NCBI GenBank assembly: GCA_003255025.1
Contig: QANY01007306.1
Coordinates: 1,846,707 to 1,910,706 of the forward strand
Source of the DNA: Datisca glomerata
Taxonomy: Eukaryota > Streptophyta > Magnoliopsida > Cucurbitales > Datiscaceae
Length of the DNA stretch: 64,000 nucleotides
Reading direction: 5' to 3'
The position numbers were made by a program, and so were the translations under genes. Numbering within the stretch: position 1 is the stretch's first letter; every line of letters begins with the position of its first letter. The notes beneath the pieces were generated by a model. That model did not search any database. It saw nothing but the letters and a program-made list of their open reading frames with translations, and was not told the origin of the DNA. Below are positions 56,283 to 64,000 of the stretch, one piece after another.

Positions 56283-56572
56283 AAAAAGATAGAATTACGT
56301 ATAATTATTGTAATTAAAGATTGGGTATTATAAGCAAGAATTCAAACAACAATAAACTATAAAATTGTTATTTGATGTAAGATTTAAGACTTACAAGTAT
56401 TGAAGAAATTAATTTTGGATTAACTAATCTACTTAATCAGTGCTCTCGCTCACTAATAAAAACGTTGATGGAGAAGAAGAAAGATTACAAAAGAGGAGGA
56501 AGAAGAATGCTTTGTTTTCAAAATAAGTTATTTGCATATAATTATTTAAACTATATGCAATTCTGCCTCTTT
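56283..56572. other. Head-to-head junction of units B and C, with hairpin
   Basis: 56283-56525 is the region that precedes the PBS in the minus-strand units (compare 48936-49150). From about 56535 the same kind of sequence reads on the plus strand into the unit C PBS. At the junction is a perfect 9-bp inverted repeat TTGCATATA / TATATGCAA (56532-56540 and 56552-56560) with an 11-base loop. Confidence 0.75.
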
Positions 56573-56704
56573 TGGTATCAAAGCAAAATCTGGTGGGGTA
56601 TGTTACAATTAATCTACATAATTATTGTTCTTCACCACCCAAGTGGCCGGTTCTTGTAGCTATTGTTGCTTAATTGCTTCTTTGAATAATTATTTTTATT
56701 TAAT
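56573..56704 (+). other. PBS and leader of unit C
   Basis: TGGTATCAAAGCAA (56573-56586) has two mismatches to the initiator tRNA-Met complement. The leader contains TTCTTCACCACCCAAGTGGC, the inverse of sequences near 41175 and 48360. Confidence 0.85.
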
Positions 56705-57229
56705 CTGACTCTCTACCCAAGTGACTAGTTATTTTTTAATTGATTATTTTTCTATAATCTTTGATTATTTAATCTGTGAATCTAACGTACTAGTTTCTAT
56801 TTGGCTTACTTCAGGCACCCCAAGAAGACCTTTTAGATAAGTAAATCCCGAAGGATGGTAGTAATAAATGAAAATAGGAGAAGAGTTGACTTCATAGGAG
56901 GTTGTAGAATTCATAACAGGTTTGAGAATCAAAGTACATGATGAAATTTTCAATCATAAGAATAATTTAGTTATTTTGACCAATTGGTAGATTATTTAGA
57001 TGTAATTCTTCTAGTAGCAATAGGTCTACAATAAATACAATACTAGACATAATTAATGAAGAACATTTTGAATACTTAACAGATGATCAAGTAGATCATA
57101 GGGTATAAAATATACCAAAATTCCTAATAAAGAAATTTATAAATCAACATGGTTTGTTACTTCCTTCAAACCTCAGCATCATGTAAAAATAATTAAAAAA
57201 TATATGCTCTTGGAATAGAGAATGAAACT

Positions 57230-57760
57230 TGTTTTTCAGATTTGTCTGTTAGTCTAGCAGACTCACGTATTCTTAAATCTTTAACTTTGAATATCAAAAC
57301 TAGTGGTTACCAAATCCTTGAAGGTGCCCAACCCCTAGCTTTGATTTTCAAAATATATTACAAAGTCATCAAGACTAATATGAATTTCCAAGCCATCAAT
57401 AGGAGTCTAAAAAAATAAACCATGTTGATTCAATCTAGCCAAAGTAATGTCAATATTTGAGTTCCTAAAACCATTAGGTGGTTTGATATTACTTTGGCTA
57501 TAAATTGGCTTTTAACAAATGAAGTCAACCCACTGCAATTCAATGACCAAGTGAAGATATTGAATAAATTCAGTAGTACATGGATGATACTGTTAAAATT
57601 AATTTTCAATCTCCCAATTACAATCCTCGAATTTGAGAGTTTAGCAAGACTAGCACTCATTGGAATTCTTTTTCTGAATCCACTACCAATATTAGTCAAG
57701 ATCTTAGAATCCATCAATGGAAACAAGAATTAAAAATTAAAAATTTTAAGACTTAAAGGC
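57230..57760 (+). pseudogene. Movement protein, first copy (unit C)
   Basis: The plus strand reads LSVSLADSRILKSLTLNIKT, SGYQILEGAQPLALIFKIYY, then after a stop KTIRWFDITLAINWLLTNEV and KILNKFSSTWMILLKLIFNL. It corresponds to unit B 55394-55059 and extends further toward the C-terminus. It is interrupted by one stop after the NRSLKK segment and by frame changes. Confidence 0.75.
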
Positions 57761-58373
57761 ATAGCCATAAGTTTCAAAGTTAGTCAGCCAATCTTTGAAA
57801 ATAAGATTGAACAATCTGATGAAGCTTAACCACCAACTTGACTCTCCGCCCAAGTGTCTGGTTATTTTAATAATTGATTATTTCTTTGTAATCTTTGTTT
57901 TTTTAATCTGTGATCAGATGCATCCGTTTCTATTTGATTTACTCCAGGCACCCCGATAAGACAACTTAGATACGTAAATCCTGAAGGTAGAGTTGTACAG
58001 ACAAAAGGGAGAAGCGTTGATTTCATAAGAGGTTGTAAAAGTCATAGCAAGTTTGAGAATCAAAATACATGATGAAATTTTCAATCATAAGAATAATTTA
58101 GTTATTTTGACAAATTGGTAGATTATTTAGATGTAATTATTCTAGTAGCAATAGGTCTACAATAAATATAATACTAGACATAATTAATGAAGAACATTTT
58201 GAATACTTATCAGATGATCAAGTAGATCATAGGGTATAAAATATACCTAAAATTTCTAATAAGGAAATTTATAAATCAACATGGTTTGTTGCTTCCTTCA
58301 AATCTCAGCATCATGTAAAAATAATTGAAAAAATATTGCTTTTCGAAAAGATTATGTAACTTGTTTTTTAGAT

Positions 58374-58903
58374 TTGTATGTTAGTCTAGCAGACCCACGT
58401 ATTCTTAAATCTTTGACTTTGAGTATCAAAACTAGTGGTTACCAAATCCTTGAAGATGCCCAACCCCTAGCTTTGATTTTCAGAATATATTACAAAGTCA
58501 TCAAGACTAATATGAATTTTCAAGCCATCAATAGGAGTAAAAAAAACAAACCATGTTGATTCAATCTAGCCAAAGTTATGCTAATATTTGAGTTCCTAAA
58601 ACCATTAGGTGGTATAATTACTTTGGCTACAAATTGGCTTTAACTAATGAAGTCAACCCACTGCAATTTAAATATCAATTGAAGATATTGAATAAATTCA
58701 ATAGTACATGGATGGTACTGTTAAAATTAATTTTCAATCTCCCAATTATAATCCTTAAATTTGGGAGTTTAGCCAGACTAGCACTCCTTGGAATTATTTT
58801 TCTGAATCCACTACCAATATTAGTCAAGATCTTAGAATCCACTACCAATATTAGTCAAGATCTTAGAATCCATCAATTGAAACAAGAATTACAAAAAAAA
58901 TAA
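58374..58903 (+). pseudogene. Movement protein, second copy (unit C)
   Basis: Frame 58374-58559 reads MYVSLADPRILKSLTLSIKT followed by SGYQILEDAQPLALIFRIYY; frame 58634-58903 reads MALTNEVNPLQFKYQLKILN and SLARLALLGIIFLNPLPILV. It is closely similar to the first copy and to the movement protein of unit B. A frameshift separates the two parts. Confidence 0.75.
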
Positions 58904-59589
58904 AAAATAAAAAATTTAAGACTTAAAGGCGTAGCCATAAGTTTCAATTTGGTTTGCTTCAGACACTCCGATACGAACACTTAGATACGTGAATCGTGAA
59001 GGTAGAGTAGTTGTACAGACAAAATGGAGAAGCGTTGACTTCATAAGAGGTCATATAAGTCATAGCAAGTTTGAGAATCAAAATAAATGATGAAATTTTC
59101 AATCATAAGGATAATTTAGTTATTTTGACCAATTGGTAGATTATTTAGATGTAATTCTTCTAGTAGCAATAGGTCTACAATAAATATAATACTTGACATA
59201 ATTAATGAAGAATATTTTGAATACTTAGCAGATGATCAAGAAGATCATAGGGTATAAAATATACCCAAAATTCCTAATAAAGAAATTTATAAATTAACAT
59301 GGTTTGCTGCTTCCTTCATGCCTCAGCATCATGTAAAAACAATTGAATTTATCCAGTAGTACATGGAATTAATTTCCAACCTTCCAATTCTAATCTTCAA
59401 ATTAGGGAGTTTAGCTAGTCTAGCACTCATAGGAATTCCTTTTCTTGATCATCCGTTAATAATGATAGGATTCAACAGTTAGAAAAAAGAATTAAAAAAT
59501 AAAAAAATAAAAAATTTAAGACATAAAGGTATAGGCACAAATTCTCAAGTCAATCAACCAATCTTTGATAATAAGACTGAACAATCCGA

Positions 59590-60380
59590 CAAGCTGAATC
59601 ACTAAGTGAATCTGATTTCCAAGGAGCCTTACGTCATGTCAATCCTCAACTTTTAGTTTTAAATTTAGGTACCCTAAGCCAAGAATACATGCCTGATTGA
59701 GAGGGTTTGACAAAACACATGAATGACTCAGTCAATCTCAATAGACGAAATAGGTTTAGAGAGACATACAATATATAAAAAAATCATACTTGGTGAAGGG
59801 AAGGCGTTCATGCAAGAATTTAGAGTTGGTATATTTTTCTTTGATTATATCGAGGACATTTATGAAAAGAATATTAAATTAATTTCCAAGACCAAATGAG
59901 TCAAGGAAGACTCCAGTGTGGTGTCTGCCAGCTATCTCCCCTAAAAAAATTATAATTAATCATAAAAATTCTTTAATTACTGCTTCTCCTTTTAAGATTT
60001 CAAAGGAAGAAGAACCTAATAAAAAGTTGTTGAATAACTTAATTACACCAATCAAAGTTTAATAACAATAAGAAAATAATTAGATAAAATTGAGAATAAG
60101 TTAGATGATCTCCTTGAGCTTAAAACTAATGAATCTCTGAAAGAAACTCCTTCAATAAATCTTTCAAATAAAAGTTCTCTGAATATTGTTCTCCTCAATA
60201 AAAAGATTCATAAAATGTTTCAAGAATTGAAGAATAAATCTATTGAATCATCTTTTTCAGTTAAGTTTATTAACCAAGACAGTAATTCTGAATTAGTAAA
60301 TTATAGGTCAGATTCCACCTATTAATCATCCACAATTCGTGAATCTTCAAACCTTCATATTAGTGAATAATCATTTAGCA
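59590..60380 (+). pseudogene. ORF1 linker between movement and coat proteins (unit C)
   Basis: The plus strand corresponds to the linker of B and one copy of the duplicated segment of A: KGRRSCKNLELVYFSLIISR-like sequence around 59790-59880, then NLSNKSSLNIVLLNKKIHKM and SSFSVKFINQDSNSELVNYR around 60150-60320. Only one copy is present here. Several stops. Confidence 0.7.
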
Positions 60381-60399
60381 ATATAGAAATTAATAATTG

Positions 60400-61070
60400 G
60401 AAAAGAAGTGGCATAAAAAGTCTATTTTTCCAGATATTTAAATTACTAAATTTCTTTAGTTAATCAATTTTCTATTTTTGTAGAAAATTATATGAATGGA
60501 ATATTGATGGTCTTTCAGAACAGGAAATCCTCAACAAATTACAGCACACGGCTATGGTAGCCTACTGTTACATTATCACACACAATTTACCTTACAATGA
60601 GGTAATAAAACTTTTAGTCACAAGATTCATATGAATGCTTCATTCCTGGTGGAAAAAGCATCTCACTGAAGAACCCAAAAATTTCATCCTTTCAGCAATA
60701 AAGATTGATGCTGAAGGAACCCCAATCCTTGGAAAGGATCAGGAAACAATGCATGATGCCATTAATACACCTATATACACAGTAATTGAACATTTCATTA
60801 TAACGCCAAGTAATGTTACTTCTTGTATCTATGACCAATTAACTAATCTCAGGCGTCCTACCCTAAGTGATCTTGACTGGTACAAAAATATATTTTTGTC
60901 TAGAGTAATGTCTATGATTTATAGTAATCAGCTCTTTTGGAAAGAAAAATTCATTAATGGCTTACCAAATTTGTTCGCCCATAAAATTAGAACAGTCATT
61001 AGTAATGACCTAGAAAATATAGACTATTATTGTCTCACATATGTTACAATTATTACCACAATATAAAAAT
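60400..61070 (+). pseudogene. Pararetrovirus coat protein (unit C)
   Basis: Frame 60635-61066 reads MLHSWWKKHLTEEPKNFILS, NVTSCIYDQLTNLRRPTLSD, LDWYKNIFLSRVMSMIYSNQ, LFWKEKFINGLPNLFAHKIR. The part before it (60400-60634) is in other frames with LYEWNIDGLSEQEILNKLQH. Together they cover the capsid domain seen in unit B, with the C-terminal GLPNLFAHKIR block in frame here. Inactive through frameshifts and stops. Confidence 0.88.
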
Positions 61071-61640
61071 AAGGTCCAAGAATGTGTTTGGACATGAAAA
61101 TTAATAAACAAATTAGAAAGGAAAAGCAAACTGTCAAATACGAAATATGCAATTTTTTTTAGCAATAGGAAGTACCCACTATTGTTCCTTCCCAAAAGAA
61201 TAGGAAAAATTCTCATTTAAATCCTAGAAGAGTTTACAAACCTTATAGAAAAAAATACCACAAACAGAAAAATAAAAATTTTGACAAATACATCGCTAAG
61301 AATAAAAATTATTCAGGAAGAAAAGTCAATAAAATATTTGTTGATAAAAGTAAAATTAAGTGTTTTAAATAGGGTCAGAATGGTCATTTTTTCAACACTT
61401 GCCAAGTAAAAAAAATAAATCAATTAAAAATCTCTGAAGAAGATAAACAAAAATTGTTTAGAATTATAGAATCAATAGATTACTATGAAAGTTGTATTGA
61501 AGATTTAGGAGAATATGAATCTCCTGAATCTGACGAATCAAACTCTTCAAATTTTGACAGTGAGTCTCCTAACATCTCTATGGAGTGTAGGAATAGCTGT
61601 TGTTAGAAAAATATTAATGTTTTAAATAAAAATTAAGAAC
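61071..61640 (+). pseudogene. Coat-protein C-terminus with zinc knuckle and acidic tail (unit C)
   Basis: A basic stretch (about 61190-61340, Lys/Tyr/Asn-rich) is followed by a knuckle at 61363-61410 in which the second cysteine codon is a stop; the first and last cysteines and GQNGH are present. The acidic tail reads LGEYESPESDESNSSNFDSE (about 61506-61565) with MECRNSCC. The order agrees with units A and B. Confidence 0.8.
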
Positions 61641-62039
61641 AAAAAAATCTCTTGTTAGACTTGGTCAGTAAAATTGAAAATCCTGAATTAAAATAAAATT
61701 ACATTGAAAGACCTAGGAAGGTAATTCAAAAGAAAGAAAATATTACCGCAAGCCTTTCACAGACTCTTGAAAAAATCAATAAAGTTAAAGCAAAGGAAAG
61801 AGTAGTAACTTTACAAGAATTTCAAAAAGAAATAAAAATATTAAAATTGAAATAAAAGAATTAAAAAATTCAAACACAGAAATAACAAAAGAATTAAATC
61901 TTTGAAAAATAGATAATTTAATTAAAAATCATGAATCTAGTGATCTAGGAGAACCTAGTAAATCGTCAAAATCTCATAATCAGGTTGAAGAACTTGTTGT
62001 CAACAATCAAGATGATGATAACTTCATCTAAATCCTTAA

Positions 62040-62560
62040 TCACATCAAAATTAAGAAATGGCACATAATGGTCAGAATAATAATTCAAAATTTTGATTTC
62101 ACTTCAATGGTTCTTATTAATTCAGGAGCTAATTTGAATTGTATGCTGGAATGAGTCGCTCCTACCAATTACTTCAAGAAGACAAAAGAATCTGTGTCTT
62201 CTGCCAACGATACTAGAATGCATATCAATTATGAAATCCTTAAAGTTCATATTTGTCAAGACAATGTATGTTTTAAAACATCATTTGTCTTAGTAAAAAA
62301 TATGACGGACAAAATTATTTTTGGTTTATCATTCATTTATCAGTTGTATCATTTTACAACAGAGCATGATGAGATAATTACTTATCTCATGGATAAACCT
62401 GTCAAATTCAAATTTCTTTATTTTTCTCACGATGACAAATTGAAAACTTTAAAATAAAATTCTGTTTTTAAAACTGTAAATTTAATTTATTGTAAAGAAA
62501 AACAATTATATTTTCTGCAAGATGGAATAAAATTAAAAGAATTGAAGAACATCTTCAAAA
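62040..62560 (+). pseudogene. Pararetrovirus aspartic protease (unit C), active site altered
   Basis: The plus strand reads IKKWHIMVRIIIQNFDFTSM and VLINSGANLNCMLE, with an asparagine codon (AAT, about 62116-62124) where unit B has aspartate. Frame 62194-62457 continues MHINYEILKVHICQDNVCFK, TSFVLVKNMTDKIIFGLSFI and YHFTTEHDEIITYLMDKPVK. The single change is enough to disable the protease. A stop follows MLE. Confidence 0.87.
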
Positions 62561-63470
62561 TTTTGCTCTTCAAAAATAAAGTAAAATCTTTGAACAATTT
62601 TTTTTAAAAAGTTATGTGCTGACATTCTCAATGCTTTCTGGCACATGAAGTATCATACTGTCAGTCTACCTTACATTAAGGGATATGATGAAAAGAATAT
62701 TCCTACCAAGGCACGGCCAATTCAAATAAATTCTAAAATGCTTGAGTTCTGTAAGAAAGAAATTGCAGAACTACTCAATAAAAATATTATTAGAATGAGC
62801 AAATTGTTTCGTCTTGCTCGACCTTTTATGTTCAAAAGGCCAACAAAATTGAACAATGAGTTCCTCAATTATTAATTAATTACAAGTCCCTTAATAATAT
62901 TTTTGAATGGATAAGAAATCCAATACCAAATAAAAATGGACTTAATCAACAGACTTGGAGATGATGTTGTATTCTCTAAGTTTGACATGAAATCTGACTT
63001 CTGGCCATTATGAGTGGAATGTAATGCCTTTTGATCTTAAAAATACTCCTAGTGAATTCCATAATATAATTAATGAAATCTTTAGTCAATTTACTGATTT
63101 CTTAATCGTTTATATTGATTATGTTCTTATTTTTTTCTAAATCAATAAATCAACATTGGAAACATCTTAAATTGTTTTCTAGGATAATAAAGCAAAATGT
63201 TTTAGTTATCTCTACAAGTAAAATAAAATTATTTCAATCTCAGATCAAATTTCTAGGATTTGAAATACGTCATTCCATTATTAAAGCAATTATTCAAATC
63301 ATACAATTTGCCTTATTGAATCGAGAATTTTTTTTAAAAATTGATTGCAAATCTGCAAAAACATGTTTTCACATTGCTTCCAAACAAAGTTTGACATGTA
63401 AAAATCTATTTTTAGCATTTTTTTACTTAAATATTTAAATTATTCAAGACATTAATAATTCAATTAATGA
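62561..63470 (+). pseudogene. Pararetrovirus RT/RNase H (unit C), catalytic motif altered
   Basis: Frame 62645-62875 reads MKYHTVSLPYIKGYDEKNIP, RPIQINSKMLEFCKKEIAEL. Further on YEWNVMPFDLKNTPSEFHNI and, at 63111-63122, Y-I-D-Y in place of the Y-x-D-D tetrad, so the second catalytic aspartate is lost. RNase H follows with REFFLKIDCKSAKTCFHIAS and SINDFLSHEFMQE near 63320-63500. About 60-100 bp around 62990 are missing compared with unit A. Frameshifts and stops throughout. Confidence 0.87.
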
Positions 63471-63517
63471 CTTCCTTTCTCATGAATTTATGCAGGAAAA
63501 CAGTTCAAAATTCTGCT

Positions 63518-64000
63518 ATGGAGGAATTTGAAAATTTTGACCTACTAGAATACGGAAAGCTAAAACCTAAAATATTCAACCAAAATTCTTTTAAAATCAA
63601 GAAGTCCAATGGAAGGGCAGCCGCCTTTTACTCAAAGTTCTCATTCATTAATCATGACCATAATGGATTTGAATATCCAAGAAATGCATAAATTGATGAA
63701 TTGGATAGAATTTTGAAAGAAGTTAGGTTGAAGCATGACTTCAACGCACCCTTAAATTCAATGATATGAGAAAGGTGAAAAATTAGGTTATCACAAAGAT
63801 AACGAAATCTGTTATGATGATAGAAAAATTTTAACTATTGGGACAAGCAATTTTAAAAATAAATTTTCAGACAAAACAGCTAAAGAATTTTTTTTAGTGG
63901 AAGAAACTTTTTTCGTCTTGTCAAACGGGTTTCAAAGAAATCATAGACATGCAGTGGAGTCCTTAACTAAAAAAATCAATATCACTTTCAGAAATCATGT
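63518..64000 (+). pseudogene. Pararetrovirus ORF2, N-terminal part (unit C)
   Basis: The ATG at 63518 gives MEEFENFDLLEYGKLKPKIF then NQNSFKIKKSNGRAAAFYSK and FSFINHDHNGFEYPRNA before a stop at 63689. The start corresponds to 51308 in unit B (MTKFENSNILEYGKVKLRIL). It overlaps or directly follows the end of RNase H. Homology to B continues with stops to the window end (AGTGGAGTCCTTAACTAAAA matches about 50865-50880). Confidence 0.75.

Larger units (their letters stand above)
56705..59480 (+). repeat. Triplicated leader/N-terminus/movement-protein segment (unit C)
   Basis: Three direct copies begin near 56705, 57835 and 58940. Marker sequence GATTATTTAGATGTAATTNT is at about 56990, 58121 and 59141 (offsets about 1131 and 1020). 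Each begins with leader-like sequence (GACTCTCYRCCCAAGTG or TTTCAATTTGGTTTGCTTC) and runs into the movement protein. The third copy is shortest, losing most of the movement-protein middle. A further 38-bp duplication (ACTACCAATATTAGTCAAGA) occurs at 58808-58870. Confidence 0.85.
56573..64000 (+). mobile_element. Endogenous pararetrovirus unit C, plus strand, runs off the window
   Basis: It starts with a plus-strand PBS at 56573 and leader, then three tandem copies of an ORF1 N-terminus/movement-protein segment, the linker, coat protein, zinc knuckle, protease, RT/RNase H and the beginning of ORF2. The orientation is opposite to A and B. No promoter or downstream PBS is reached. Numerous stops and frameshifts; unlike B, the RT region is largely present. 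Confidence 0.87.

Noticed and set aside
40978..64000. Active or inducible virus
   Set aside because: Every unit has many stops, frameshifts and deletions and altered active-site residues; no unit has all parts, so only the promoters might still work.

Overview
The window looks like intergenic, repeat-filled nuclear DNA of a flowering plant, probably a eudicot. It is AT-rich, has no convincing intact host gene, and is built almost entirely from decayed transposable elements and endogenous pararetrovirus copies. The plant assignment rests on Ty1/copia and Ty3/gypsy elements with plant-type domains, a Tat-like gypsy element with an antisense extra ORF, a CACTA transposon, and Caulimoviridae sequences primed by initiator tRNA-Met. 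The species cannot be told from the sequence.

Layout. 1-967: 3' end of a Ty1/copia element (RT/RNase H, polypurine tract, LTR). 1557-11200: a nearly full-length but inactive Ty3/gypsy (Tat-like) element whose gag-pol runs on the minus strand and which carries an oppositely oriented extra ORF next to its 3' LTR; both LTRs and a near-matching 5-bp target duplication are visible. 11.8-12.1 kb and 22.0-22.4 kb: two copies of a small inverted-repeat element rich in AACCGAACCG-type motifs. 13.5-14.7 kb: a candidate non-autonomous Mutator-like element. 18.4-20.95 kb: the 3' remnant of a second Tat-like element (antisense ORF plus LTR) in the opposite orientation. 24.8-26.16 kb: a copia solo LTR split by a nested insertion; the same LTR family ends a deleted copia element at 33.8-35.7 kb. 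27355-33126: a CACTA element with TGT target duplication, subterminal repeats, no visible transposase, and exon-like segments that may be captured host sequence. 36.0-40.9 kb: a degenerate minus-strand copia element with PBS and both LTRs, the 5' LTR truncated.

40.98-64.0 kb is about 23 kb of endogenous pararetrovirus (Caulimoviridae; florendovirus/petuvirus-like by organisation). Two roughly 7.2-7.3 kb units (A, 48.4 to 41.2 kb; B, 56.3 to 48.9 kb) lie head-to-tail on the minus strand. A third (C) starts divergently at about 56.57 kb and runs on the plus strand out of the window. Each unit has a tRNA-Met primer-binding site, leader, movement protein, coat protein with zinc knuckle, aspartic protease, RT/RNase H and, where preserved, a second 3' ORF. 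A and B also have a TATA-box promoter before the next PBS. All three are broken by stops, frameshifts, deletions and duplications, with different damage in each.

None of the elements looks capable of autonomous expression of its proteins. The main points of interest are the antisense ORF shared by two Tat-like elements, the CACTA element with possible gene capture, and the complex tandem, inverted and internally triplicated pararetrovirus array.
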